From: Phycisphaerales bacterium
GTDB lineage: Bacteria > Planctomycetota > Phycisphaerae > Sedimentisphaerales > Anaerobacaceae
Reading direction: 5' to 3'
NCBI GenBank assembly: GCA_003170415.1
Contig: PMZJ01000042.1
Coordinates: 27,084 to 82,632 of the forward strand
Length of the DNA: 55,549 bases
Position 1 is the stretch's first letter; the number at the start of each line of letters is the position of its first letter. The notes under the pieces were generated by a model that saw nothing but the letters and a program-made list of their open reading frames with translations, did no database searches and was not told where the DNA came from. This document shows positions 26,050-34,112 of the stretch, one piece after another. Made by a program: the position numbers and the translations under genes.

Positions 26050-27168
26050 TTAGTATTCTTTCATCAGTTCCAGCATCTTGCGGTCGAGCTTGTGTCCCTT
26101 ATAATCCTCGTACTCCACGTCTTCGCGTCCGCTGTCTAAAACGCCGAACGGCCCGCGCAAATTCCACATCGCGTGTCCCCACCCGACCTCTTTCCACAGC
26201 GAAAGCAAATCCGTCATCCACGCAATCGCGACGTCGTGAGGCGTCTTGTTAAGGCATCCCCATTCGCCCACGTGAATCGGCACGCCCTTTGCCATCAACG
26301 GTTTCCATGTATCAATGCATTGGGCTCTCAGCATCGCCTTGTCCCAAATCGTGCCGTCGTCGGCTTTCAAAGGCCAGGTGGGCTCATTAAATGTCTGAAA
26401 CTCGTTCTTCGGCACCCACGTCGCCGTGTAATGACTCACGCTCTTCGGGTCATAGCCGCGGGTACTTTGAACGACGCCCAAATCCGCTATGCCCATAATA
26501 GGAAATTTGCCGATGTCCTTGCCGTCCGCCACAATCAGCCGGTTCGGGTCCTCTTCCCTGATGCCCTTTACCAGCGCCGTAACAACCTCAACGTGCCGGG
26601 TGTCGCTTTTCAAAAATGGCGGCTCATTAATCAAATCGAAACTCAGCCGCGTGCTCGGTATTCCCTTGTATCGTTTCGCGAACATCTTCCAGTGAAAGAC
26701 CGCCGCGTCAAGTGCCTTTTGCATTCTTTCAGGCGTATCCTCGTAAAGGTCCATCGGCTCCTGGTCCCGCCCGTTGATGCAATATCCCGGTATTCGGTGC
26801 AGGTTGAGATTGATATGTATCTTGTATTGTTTGCCCTTTTCCACGACTGCGTCAATTTCCTTGATGACGTTCTCATCGATATTATACCAGTCGTCTTTGT
26901 CGGCCCAGTTCCAGTAATTCATCGGTATCCTGCCGAAGTCAAAGCCCCACTCCTTCATTATCTCGAAATCCTTTTCGTCGAATTTCCTTCTTTGCGGCCC
27001 TTTTGAGCCGAAGCTTACAGGGAAATTAAATCCGCGATAGCGGGGAAAATTCAGGGTTGTTTTCTGAGGTTCTGCTTTCACATTTGCTCCTTCTGCCGGC
27101 GTTTTGCATCCCGAAATCGCCGCCGCTGCGATTGCGCTGCCCGTCTTAAGAAAGTCCCGTCTGTTCAT
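26050..27168 (-). CDS. Tat-exported GH5-like glycoside hydrolase (cellulase family)
   Basis: The 372-residue protein begins MNRRDFLKTG, a twin-arginine signal, followed by SGCK that could be lipidated. The TIM-barrel domain has YRGFNFP near the N-terminus, NLHRIPG, then LSFDLINEPPF (Glu of NEP is the acid/base) and HVGEWGC (second catalytic Glu), as in GH5 endoglucanases and mannanases. It acts outside the cytoplasm on beta-glucan or mannan; substrate is not decidable. The start at 27168 is chosen over one six codons upstream because AAAGGA is 6 bases before it. A pectate lyase is nearby. Confidence 0.88.
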   Translation of the reverse strand: MNRRDFLKTGSAIAAAAISGCKTPAEGANVKAEPQKTTLNFPRYRGFNFPVSFGSKGPQRRKFDEKDFEIMKEWGFDFGRIPMNYWNWADKDDWYNIDENVIKEIDAVVEKGKQYKIHINLNLHRIPGYCINGRDQEPMDLYEDTPERMQKALDAAVFHWKMFAKRYKGIPSTRLSFDLINEPPFLKSDTRHVEVVTALVKGIREEDPNRLIVADGKDIGKFPIMGIADLGVVQSTRGYDPKSVSHYTATWVPKNEFQTFNEPTWPLKADDGTIWDKAMLRAQCIDTWKPLMAKGVPIHVGEWGCLNKTPHDVAIAWMTDLLSLWKEVGWGHAMWNLRGPFGVLDSGREDVEYEDYKGHKLDRKMLELMKEY

Positions 27169-27268
27169 ATTGGGTCCTTTGCTCAATTTTCCTTTGTCAG
27201 TTTCGCCACGCCGGCTGATAGATTACCCTATCCGCCTCGCCTCCGCAACCTTTGCTCTCCGCATCCCC

Positions 27269-27300
27269 AAATCATAAATCAGCAATCATAAATCATAAAT
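27269..27300. repeat. AT-rich direct-repeat array, AAATCAT type
   Basis: Four units of AAATCAT or CAATCAT lie upstream of the GH5 gene and of the 78-codon gene. It is the same unit as at 25168-25235 and 28984-29015. Confidence 0.75.
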
Positions 27301-27357
27301 GACTCGCGACCCCAAAATAGGATATAATGCCACACAACCGTATTTTGTGAGAACGAT

Positions 27358-27594
27358 ATGACCGACAAAACCGAACTCGACCTTGGCCCGCAGCCGATTG
27401 GCGGGATTATGACGGAACGCAATTTGAAGCCGCACGACCTTGTCGCTGCCTCAACGCAGCAGCTTACGCACAAAATGGTCTCGCGTGCCGCAAAGGGCAG
27501 AAGGTTGACTATTAATGCCCAGTTAAAAGTATTGAACGCCCTGAATGCCGCCTCTGGCCAAAACTACTCGCTCAAAGATTTGTTTAGTTATTAA
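27358..27594 (+). CDS. Small conserved-looking protein, possibly helix-turn-helix
   Basis: The 78-residue protein has no signal or membrane segment. The sequence IMTERNLKPHDLVAAS, then RAAKGRRLTINAQLKVLNALNAASG, is helical and resembles the arrangement of short lambda-repressor-like HTH proteins. I recognise no named family with certainty. It stands alone, divergent from the GH5 gene and about 50 bases before the pectate lyase start. Confidence 0.6.
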   Translation: MTDKTELDLGPQPIGGIMTERNLKPHDLVAASTQQLTHKMVSRAAKGRRLTINAQLKVLNALNAASGQNYSLKDLFSY

Positions 27595-27645
27595 CGCATA
27601 CGTCGGATAAATATGGGAAATGTCGAATCGAAAAGGAACGCTTTT

Positions 27646-28818
27646 ATGATGAATAAAAAAAGAATTGTACTGGCAGTATCATCTGTATTTTTCTGTTTTG
27701 TTTCTTATTCACTGGCTAAGCCGGATAATTATGAAAACCAGATAGATACGAATGATTTTTACAGCAGCACACACCACTGGTATGACATCTATGACGCGAA
27801 GAATGTAATTAATCCGGAGCCGAACCAGCCCCGCTACAAACCGACGCAGATAAAAGAAATTGCCGACAATGTCCTTCTCTACCAAAAAGACAACGGCGGC
27901 TGGCCCAAAAATTACGATATGCAGGCCATATTGACCGCCGAACAGCAGGACCGGGTTCTTAAGGCAAAAAGCGCCCTTCATACAACATTTGATAACTGCA
28001 CAACGTATTCGCACATAAAATATCTGGCAAAAGCTTACCAAATCACCGGCGTTGAAAAATATAAAGATGCGTGCCTGCGAGGAATAGATTTTACGCTTTC
28101 GGCCCAGTACCCCAACGGCGGCTGGCCGCAATTTTTCCCCCTCGAATCGAACTACAGCAGACGCATCACGTTCAACGATGACGCTATGACGGGCGTAATG
28201 ATTATGCTCAAGGATATACTCGATAACAAGCCGTACTATTCATTTGTCGATTCCGCCCGCCGCGAAAAAGCCAAAATCGCTTTTGATAAAGGATTGGACT
28301 GCATTCTCAAATGTCAGATAAATGATAAAGGGACATTAACAGCGTGGTGTCAGCAGCACGACGAAAGCAGTTTGAGTCCTGCCTGGGCACGGGCGTATGA
28401 GCCGCCGAGTATTTGTGGCAGGGAAAGCGCCCCAATTGTCCTTTTGTTAATGAGCATAGACAAGCCCAGTCCGGAAGTTATCAAGTCGGTAAATAGTGCG
28501 GTTAAATGGTTCGAAGATTCGGAAATTAAGGGAATCCGGGTTGAGGAATTCAATACTCCTGAGTTCCAAACACCGCTGAGGACCCTCAAAACTGACCACA
28601 GGGTTGTCGAAGACAAATCAGCGCCGCCAATCTGGGCCCGATTTTATGAGCTTGGAACACACAGGCCGCTGTTTTCCAACAGAAAAAGCGAATTGCTTTA
28701 TTCTCTTGATCAGGTGGACAGAGAACGACGCGCCTACGGCTGGTACACTTACGAGCCGCAGACAGTTTTGGACCAGTACCCCGCCTGGCAGAAAAAATGG
28801 ACGACCGCCCAAAAATGA
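27646..28818 (+). CDS. Secreted pectate lyase, PL10 family
   Basis: The roughly 390-residue protein has a Sec signal (about 1-24) and a helical-barrel lyase domain with LLYQKDNGGWPKNYD, LHTTFDNCTTYSHIKYLA, AQYPNGGWPQFFP and ITFNDDAMTGVM, marks of PL10 pectate lyases (PelA). The enzyme cleaves polygalacturonate by beta-elimination with Ca2+. ATG at 27646 is chosen because AGGAA is 7 bases upstream; a reading from 27613 would add residues before the signal. With the GH5 enzyme and the GH105-like hydrolase at 46.4 kb it suggests growth on plant cell wall or pectin. Confidence 0.88.
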   Translation: MMNKKRIVLAVSSVFFCFVSYSLAKPDNYENQIDTNDFYSSTHHWYDIYDAKNVINPEPNQPRYKPTQIKEIADNVLLYQKDNGGWPKNYDMQAILTAEQQDRVLKAKSALHTTFDNCTTYSHIKYLAKAYQITGVEKYKDACLRGIDFTLSAQYPNGGWPQFFPLESNYSRRITFNDDAMTGVMIMLKDILDNKPYYSFVDSARREKAKIAFDKGLDCILKCQINDKGTLTAWCQQHDESSLSPAWARAYEPPSICGRESAPIVLLLMSIDKPSPEVIKSVNSAVKWFEDSEIKGIRVEEFNTPEFQTPLRTLKTDHRVVEDKSAPPIWARFYELGTHRPLFSNRKSELLYSLDQVDRERRAYGWYTYEPQTVLDQYPAWQKKWTTAQK

Positions 28819-28891
28819 ATCTTCGCCTCCGGCGGATTGGACATTGAACATTTAATATTCGACATTGGATATTTCTTCGGGGTTTCCCTTG

Positions 28892-28948
28892 AACGCCCAC
28901 ATCGGGCGTTTGTATATAGCCCCCGGCTCCGCCGGGGGGTGCATGCGC
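28892..28948 (+). repeat. Two-hairpin dispersed repeat, copy 1
   Basis: AACGCCC-acatc-GGGCGTT (28892-28910) is followed by the spacer TGTATATAG, then CCCCCGGC-tcc-GCCGGGGG (28920-28938) and TGCATGCG. An inverted copy with the same order, spacer and TGCAT end is at 40172-40225. The architecture resembles REP/BIME elements; no transposase is in the window. Confidence 0.75.
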
Positions 28949-28983
28949 GAGGTTTGCTTAATTAAATCGTCAATCGTCATTCT

Positions 28984-29015
28984 CAAATCATAAATCATAA
29001 ATCGCAAATCATAAA
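28984..29015. repeat. AT-rich direct-repeat array, AAATCAT type
   Basis: Units AAATCAT, AAATCAT, AAATCGC and AAATCAT follow each other. It is the same family as at 27269-27300. Confidence 0.75.
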
Positions 29016-29069
29016 TACGAAACCCCTTGTTTCCTCCCAAATTAAGGGTAGAATTTATCCTATGAGATG

Positions 29070-29143
29070 TTTACCCGGTGGGATGCGTCTTTTGCTATCC
29101 CATAGTGTGGTTTACCCGGTGGGATGCGCCTTTTGCTATCCCA
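29070..29143 (+). repeat. 33-base tandem direct repeat
   Basis: Two copies (29070-29102 and 29111-29143) beginning TTTACCCGGTGGGATGCG and ending TTTTGCTATCCCA, with one clear difference (GTC/GCC), separated by 8 bases. The GTGGGAT and ATCCCAC parts of each copy can pair. Confidence 0.8.
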
Positions 29144-29206
29144 CTGGGGCAGGTTGAAAAACAGCGACATATAGATTTTGTTGATTTTGAACAAGAGGGT
29201 GCCAAT

Positions 29207-29749
29207 ATGAATCCGACAGAAAATGGTAACACTACTGTTTCAATCGATACCGAGTATGAGCAATGTATGGAATCGTGGAGGTTTTATCTGGGGCAAAGAC
29301 CCGCCTTTCTTGCTTTTGCACTGTCTATTATGTCTGCGGGTGCATATTTCTTACTTGGGAAAGATAGTCCCCCAGAACCGATTGTTAAGATTCTCCTGTC
29401 TTTTGCTGGGCTCGTGTTTACATTTGGAGTGATTATGTTTGAAAAGCGAACACGGGATTTATACGACGTTTGTATTAAACGGGCCAGGGCTCTTGAGTTG
29501 GGAGATAAGTCGCCTCCAGATTTTTTGTATGGTGCAAGATTTTCCGAAATGTTTACCGCTACTCGCGATGCGTTACACGGCAAACTTAAAGAGCTCGATA
29601 GCAAAGATTACAAATTGGCGACGTTGATCATTGCTAAACCTCGCCATTTATTAGCTTGGCAAACCGGAGGAATTTACTTGACCTATGGTATTATGTGTAT
29701 TGCTTGGTTACTTATGTTGTTTCGCGGTGTGTACGAAATGGTACGTTAG
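29207..29749 (+). CDS. Small membrane protein of unknown function
   Basis: The roughly 180-residue protein has two close N-terminal membrane helices (AFLAFALSIMSAGAYFLL; ILLSFAGLVFTFGVIMF), a charged middle (about 85-150) and a C-terminal helix (GIYLTYGIMCIAWLLMLF). ATG at 29207 is preferred because GAGGG lies 7 bases upstream; a reading from 29078 would run through the tandem repeat. I do not recognise a family. It is more AT-rich than the housekeeping genes and heads a group of three accessory genes. Confidence 0.65.
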   Translation: MNPTENGNTTVSIDTEYEQCMESWRFYLGQRPAFLAFALSIMSAGAYFLLGKDSPPEPIVKILLSFAGLVFTFGVIMFEKRTRDLYDVCIKRARALELGDKSPPDFLYGARFSEMFTATRDALHGKLKELDSKDYKLATLIIAKPRHLLAWQTGGIYLTYGIMCIAWLLMLFRGVYEMVR

Positions 29750-29800
29750 GCTCTATGGGATGAGTAGGCCTCCATTGCTTTGGCGAAAACAGTTTTTTAA

Positions 29801-29831
29801 GGCGGAAAAGATAGAGTTTAAGGTAATATGA
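29801..29831 (+). repeat. 31-base direct repeat upstream of accessory gene, copy 1
   Basis: The sequence from GGCGGAAAAGATAGAG to AATATGA matches 30466-30496 at 28 of 31 positions by eye. It carries AAGGT and an ATG. Here that ATG opens a 5-codon frame ending at TGA just before the Shine-Dalgarno of the gene at 29856. Confidence 0.75.
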
Positions 29832-29855
29832 AAAAGGAATTTTGAGGATAAAAAG

Positions 29856-30437
29856 ATGACTATCGCAGATAAATTAATGATATTTGCTGTAATTGTGGGG
29901 CCTATACTAGCGGTTCAAGTTCAGAAAACAATTGAGGCGTGGAAAAGTGGACGAGAAAGAAAAATTCATATTTTTAGGGTGCTGATGGCTACTCGAGGAA
30001 CCCCCGTAACCCCTAATCACGTTGAAGCCCTAAACCTTATAGATATTGAATTTTCAGGAAATAACAAAAAGGAAAAATCAGTACGTGATGCTTGGAAAAT
30101 ATACCTTAACCATCTTTGTGAGTATCCTAAAGATTATCAGGATCCGGCCTATAAATCTAAAGTTGATATATGGACAAACAAAACAAGCGATTGTCTTGTT
30201 GATATGCTTTATACGATGGCTCAAATACTTGGATATGATTTTGATAAAGTTCAATTAAAGAAAGGTGCTTATACGCCTCAGGGTTTTCTTGATTTAGAAT
30301 CTGAGCAGTCTCTTGTGCGGAGAGGATTACTCGATGTGCTTTATGGAAAGAGAGGAATACCGGTAATACCTTTCGAAAATCTAAATAGAGCCTCGCCGGG
30401 AAAATCAGAGAATCAAATACAAAGCAATAAATCATAA
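29856..30437 (+). CDS. DUF6680-like protein, unknown function
   Basis: The 193-residue protein begins with a membrane helix (MIFAVIVGPILAVQVQK), followed by FRVLMATRGTPVTPNHVEALNLIDIEF and WKIYLNHLC, a pattern I associate with the DUF6680 family of accessory-region proteins. No catalytic motif is visible. TTGAGGATAAAAAG precedes the ATG (GAGG about 8 bases upstream). It is AT-rich and flanked by two copies of a 31-base repeat, suggesting acquired DNA. Confidence 0.65.
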   Translation: MTIADKLMIFAVIVGPILAVQVQKTIEAWKSGRERKIHIFRVLMATRGTPVTPNHVEALNLIDIEFSGNNKKEKSVRDAWKIYLNHLCEYPKDYQDPAYKSKVDIWTNKTSDCLVDMLYTMAQILGYDFDKVQLKKGAYTPQGFLDLESEQSLVRRGLLDVLYGKRGIPVIPFENLNRASPGKSENQIQSNKS

Positions 30438-30465
30438 AGTCTCAATTTTACCCGAAAGATTTTAT

Positions 30466-30496
30466 GGTGGAAAAGATAAAGTTTAAGGTGATATGA
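30466..30496 (+). repeat. 31-base direct repeat upstream of accessory gene, copy 2
   Basis: GGTGGAAAAGATAAAG to GATATGA, the partner of 29801-29831. Here the repeat supplies the AAGGTG Shine-Dalgarno and the ATG pair that starts the next gene. Confidence 0.75.
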
Positions 30497-30954
30497 TGTG
30501 TAAATGTGCAACAAACAAGTATAAAGACAGAGACATAACAAAGCTAAAAATCTTTGCTGCAATTTATGATACTCATATTGAGAAATATCGAAAGAATTGG
30601 CGGGAGATTGTAGAAGAAAAAAAACATCCAGACTACCAAGTTATTTATTATCCCATTGATTTATACAAAGTAGCGGAAAAAATAAAAACGACGCCTGATA
30701 TTATTCATCAGGTTCTGTATTACTACGACGATTTATACACACAAGACAAAAAGCATTTATTTGCTACTATACAAAATGAAGGTTGGTGCATAAATTTCCC
30801 TTTGCTTTGTGTAGAACTTGGAGAATTACAGGGGAAATATGATTATGAGCAAAGTTTAAGAAACAGCACAAAGGTGTCAGCGATTGCAAGTATATTGGCT
30901 GTAATCATTTCATTGTTGGCTTTAGTGATATCAACTATATCTTTGATTAGATGA
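30493..30954 (+). CDS. AT-rich accessory protein with C-terminal membrane helix
   Basis: The 153-residue protein has a soluble, Lys- and Tyr-rich part (about 1-120; ITKLKIFAAIYDTHIEKYR, KIKTTPDIIHQVLYYYDDL) and ends in one membrane helix (VSAIASILAVIISLLALVIS), so it would be tail-anchored. The first third could be a winged-helix-like fold, but I cannot name a family. Two ATG codons are adjacent (30493, 30496). Base use is much more AT-rich than in the flanking housekeeping genes, consistent with transfer. Confidence 0.6.
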   Translation: MMCKCATNKYKDRDITKLKIFAAIYDTHIEKYRKNWREIVEEKKHPDYQVIYYPIDLYKVAEKIKTTPDIIHQVLYYYDDLYTQDKKHLFATIQNEGWCINFPLLCVELGELQGKYDYEQSLRNSTKVSAIASILAVIISLLALVISTISLIR

Positions 30955-31206
30955 AAGTGTATTAAAATCCGTGTTAATCTGTGTCAAAAAAACTCTGTGG
31001 TCTCTGCGTCCTCTGCGGTAAAAATTCTTGAAAATCCCCCTAAAAGCACCGTTCTTTTTCTTTCCTCGTCCTCATTTTTCTACCACTAAGTCCCGAAGGC
31101 GCTAAGAATACTTTTTCCTCTACTTGCAGTAACTTAGTTTCGGTCAGAACCGGCAGAACTTGTCCGCCTGCGGCGGATTGCCGGAAGGTAAAAATCTGTG
31201 TTTTTT

Positions 31207-31310
31207 GCTTGGCTTCAAAATGAAGGCCTAAGGCCTTCGCGGACGAGGCGAAAGGGCATCGCAGATGCTTGTATCGAGAATGCCCTTAGCCGCAGAACGC
31301 AAAGCCGAGC
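31207..31310. repeat. Cloverleaf-like element, copy 1
   Basis: The outer stem GCTTGGCTT (31207-31215) pairs with AAGCCGAGC (31302-31310). Inside are GAAGGCC-taa-GGCCTTC (31222-31238) and AAGGGCAT (31252-31259) pairing with ATGCCCTT (31280-31287). The loop holds a GTATCGAG string shared with copy 3. It is preceded by AAAATCTGTGTTTTTT and followed by AAAAGCAGTGTTAATC. Confidence 0.7.
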
Positions 31311-31527
31311 AAAAGCAGTGTTAATCTGTGTCTGAAAAAAACCTCTGTGCTCTCTGTGTCCCCTGTGGCAAAAGAACAGCGTAAATCAGCGTCTAAAAAT
31401 CAGAAGACGGAAGACAGGAGACAGAAAACAGTGTCAATCAGTGTGAATCTGTGTCTAAGAAACAGCGAAACCAGCGCAATCAGCGTCTAAACAGTCAGCT
31501 TTATAAAAGGGCAATAGAAAAAGTTGG

Positions 31528-31637
31528 CAGCCGGTAAACGCTTTAGGCGTTGCCCCGAAGGGGCGGCAGACGAGATAAAGGTCTTGCGCATAAACCACGT
31601 TTAGAGCACAGACCTTATCGAGTATGCTCTCCGGCTG
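31528..31637. repeat. Cloverleaf-like element, copy 2
   Basis: The outer stem CAGCCGG (31528-31534) pairs with CCGGCTG (31631-31637). Inner hairpins are AACGC/GCGTT (31537-31551), GCCCC-gaa-GGGGC (31552-31564), and a long arm GATAAaGGTCT with AGACCTTATC (31574-31619) capped by TAAAC-cac-GTTTA. It is followed by ACTAAAAGCAGTG. Confidence 0.7.
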
Positions 31638-31821
31638 ACTAAAAGCAGTGCAATCAGTGAAATCTGTGGCTAAAAAACCGTGTAATCTGCCTGCCCTGCG
31701 TAGCTCTCCGAGCGAAGAAGGGTGTTATTTCCGAAGCGAGCCCGTCGCTTCGCTCCGTGTGCTTGGCTTAGTAATGAAGGCCCGATGTTTTCATGGCCGA
31801 AAATAAAATCTGTGTTTTTTA

Positions 31822-31940
31822 GTCAGCCGGCACTTTGCCTTTGGCAATGGGCGACATCGTCGCCGGCGGATGAGTAGCGGGCATTCACAGATACGAGTAT
31901 CGAGAAATGACTGCTGCTCTTACGCCTCCCCGGCTGACTA
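31822..31940. repeat. Cloverleaf-like element, copy 3
   Basis: The outer stem AGTCAGCCGG (31822-31831) pairs perfectly with CCGGCTGACT (31931-31940). Inner hairpins are TTGCC-ttt-GGCAA (31836-31848), GGCGAC-atc-GTCGCC (31851-31865), and a long arm GAGTAGC...GCTGCTC containing GATAC-ga-GTATC. It is preceded by AAAATCTGTGTTTTTT and followed by AAAAGCAGTGTTAATC, as in copy 1. Confidence 0.75.
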
Positions 31941-32220
31941 AAAGCAGTGTTAATCCGTGTCTGAAAAAACAATCCTCTGTGCTCTCTGTGCCCTCGGTGG
32001 CTAATAAAAAACAGCGTAATCTGCGTAATCAGCGTCTAAACCTTTTGTGTATTTTCGTGGCAATTAAAATCAGTGTCATCTGTGAAATCTGTGGTTAAAA
32101 AACTTTGTGTCTTAGTGTCTTCGTGGTTAAAAATCATTGAAATTTCCCTCAGAATCACTACACTGTTTCCTTCCATAAACATACGCTATGATAAATACGG
32201 AAAGGAAAAGGAAAAAGAAT

Positions 32221-33651
32221 ATGGCTGGCAAACAAATTCAGTTCTACTACAAGAATGTCTTAGCTGACGTAATCGGCCCGGAACACGGCATAACCACTCA
32301 GCAGTTAGATGAATTAGCCAAACAAACAACGCCGCTCATTCCCAAAATCAAAGACGAAATCCTCACAGGCAACTCACGCTATGGTCTGCTCCCCGGCGAC
32401 CCCCAAATCGCAAAAAGCGTCAAGGCGTTAGTCAAACACTTCAAGCCCAAATGCGAAAACCTCGTCGTCCTCGGCATAGGCGGCTCGGCCCTCGGCAATA
32501 TCGCCCTGCAAAACGCACTCAATCCGTTTACCTATAACTTAGATAATAACAAGCGGAAGGGACCCCGCCTGTTTGTCTTCGACAACGTTGACCCCGCGCA
32601 CTTCGGCTCATTTTTGGATTTCATCACCCCTCGACTCGGCAAAACCGTCTTCAACGTCATAAGTAAATCGGGCCAGACCGCCGAAACCGCCTCGCAATTT
32701 ATGATTGTCCAGAAAATTTTAGAAACCCGCTTCGGCAAAGAAAAACTCAAAGACCGCGTCGTCGCGACCACCGACCTCGAAAAAGGCACGCTCCGCAAAA
32801 TCGCCACCGACGCGGGATTGCACACGCTCGTCGTTCCCGATGGGGTAGGGGGGCGATTCAGCGTCCTTTCAGCCGTTGGCCTTTTCAGCGCAGCGATGAC
32901 GGGCATAAATATCGACCAGCTTCTCGCCGGCGCAGCCGATATGCACACCCGCGTAACGAATCCCGACTTCTTCAAAAACCCCGCCGCAATCAACGCCGCG
33001 ATTCAAATTCACTATTACAACCGCAGCAAAAGAATATCCGTGATGATGCCCTACAGTTCCGCACTTTACAGTTTCGCCGACTGGTATCGCCAGCTTTGGG
33101 CAGAATCATTAGGCAAACGTTACGCCCTCAAAGGCGGCGAGGTCTTCGTCGGCCCCACCCCTGTAAAGGCGCTCGGCGCAACCGACCAGCACAGCCAGGT
33201 TCAACTCTATCGCGAAGGGCCAAACGACAAGATTTTTACGCTCCTCGAAATCCAGGATTTTGGTCGAAAAATCAGGATTCCCGCTCCGCCCAAATCCGCT
33301 CCTGAGCTTGCCTACCTTGCCAAAAAAGATTTGGGCGAACTACTGAACGCCGAGAAAAAGGCCACCGAATACGCCTTGTGCGCGAGCAATCGTCCGTGCG
33401 TAACCGTCCTTTTCCCCAAAATCGACGCCTATACCGTTGGCCAGTTCATATTCCTGTTTGAGGCGACAACGTCGTTTGCCGGCGCTCTTTTGGGCGTCAA
33501 TACGTATGACCAGCCCGCGGTTGAATTGGGCAAGCAGGCGACTTTTGCGCTTATGGGCAAAGCAGGCCAATACACCTCGGACATGTCCTACGCCGACTTC
33601 GCCGCTGAGATTCGCTCCAAGACCGAATTCGACGCTGCTTTCGTAATCTAA
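32221..33651 (+). CDS. pgi: Glucose-6-phosphate isomerase
   Basis: The 476-residue enzyme has two SIS-type domains: LVVLGIGGSALGNIALQNAL near residue 90 and the GPI signature region with PYSSALYSFADWYRQLWAES and VGPTPVKALGATDQHSQ. The C-terminal part has FLFEATTSFAGALLGVNTYDQPAVELGK. It interconverts glucose-6-phosphate and fructose-6-phosphate. The ATG at 32221 is chosen because an AAAGGAAAAGGAAAAAG stretch lies directly before it; a longer frame would start in the repeat region. manC downstream also uses hexose phosphates. Confidence 0.95.
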   Translation: MAGKQIQFYYKNVLADVIGPEHGITTQQLDELAKQTTPLIPKIKDEILTGNSRYGLLPGDPQIAKSVKALVKHFKPKCENLVVLGIGGSALGNIALQNALNPFTYNLDNNKRKGPRLFVFDNVDPAHFGSFLDFITPRLGKTVFNVISKSGQTAETASQFMIVQKILETRFGKEKLKDRVVATTDLEKGTLRKIATDAGLHTLVVPDGVGGRFSVLSAVGLFSAAMTGINIDQLLAGAADMHTRVTNPDFFKNPAAINAAIQIHYYNRSKRISVMMPYSSALYSFADWYRQLWAESLGKRYALKGGEVFVGPTPVKALGATDQHSQVQLYREGPNDKIFTLLEIQDFGRKIRIPAPPKSAPELAYLAKKDLGELLNAEKKATEYALCASNRPCVTVLFPKIDAYTVGQFIFLFEATTSFAGALLGVNTYDQPAVELGKQATFALMGKAGQYTSDMSYADFAAEIRSKTEFDAAFVI

Positions 33652-34112
33652 ACATCATTAGTCGAAAAGCAGCGTCGTCCCCGAGAGGTGCTCTCTTGGC
33701 TAAAAACAGGGGATCCAGTATTTGGTTCGAACTTTGTGATTTAACGCAGGATTGTTTTTTCTGCGTCGCCGTGATAAAATCCGGCCAAAATTACTTGGCC
33801 TGTCCTGAGCAAGCGCAGCGACCTGTGGTGAGCATCGTCGAACCAGTCGAAGGGGCCTACCCCCACGGCTACCCCTAAGGGGTGTGAGGGTCTGTCTGTG
33901 GTCTTAGGTCTTGCGTCTCCCGTTAGGGATGGCCAAGCCATGTGGTCTGTTTTCGAGGGTCGAAATACCTGTAGTGAGCGGAGTTTATCCTGAGCTTGTC
34001 GAAGGAGTCGAAATATGAATTACGCGGTGATAATCCGTGGCAAAAAAAGTAATTCTCTGTGTCCTCTGTGCGCTCTGTGGCAAACGCATCGGTTAATTAA
34101 CGGAGTCCAAAT
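33652..34112. other. Gene-free stretch with dispersed repeats before manC
   Basis: No gene seen. It contains two versions of the widespread CCTGAGCTTGTCGAAGGAG-type repeat (about 33801-33860 and 33988-34010), an ATGGC-caa-GCCAT hairpin at about 33929-33941, and a CTCTGTG-type repeat at about 34054-34081 lying between two copies of the manC start sequence. Confidence 0.7.

Larger units (their letters stand above)
28819..29206. other. Gene-free stretch made of repeats
   Basis: No convincing gene. It holds a two-hairpin repeat (28892-28948), an AAATCAT array (28984-29015) and a 33-base tandem repeat (29070-29143). The sequence ATTGGACATTGAACATTTAA near 28837 is also repeat-like. Confidence 0.7.
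30955..32220. repeat. 1.2-kb gene-free repeat region (CTGTG/AATCTGTG family)
   Basis: No credible gene. The region is built of many imperfect copies of AATCTGTGTC(T)AAAAA and CTCTGTG(C/T)(C/T)CTCTGTGGCAAAA. Three cloverleaf-like elements are embedded in it (31207-31310, 31528-31637, 31822-31940), and a fourth decayed piece with a CGAAGCGA...TCGCTTCG hairpin lies at about 31733-31800. It ends at the Shine-Dalgarno of pgi. Confidence 0.75.

Noticed and set aside
28892..28948. Two-hairpin repeat as a terminator for the pectate lyase
   Set aside because: No T-run follows either hairpin, and the same element recurs in another context in inverted orientation.
27269..29015. AAATCAT arrays as CRISPR
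   Set aside because: Units are 7-10 bases with no unique spacers, and no cas gene is present.
31207..31940. Cloverleaf-like repeats as integron attC sites
   Set aside because: No GTTRRRY/RYYYAAC core pairs, no cassette genes between them and no integrase in the window.
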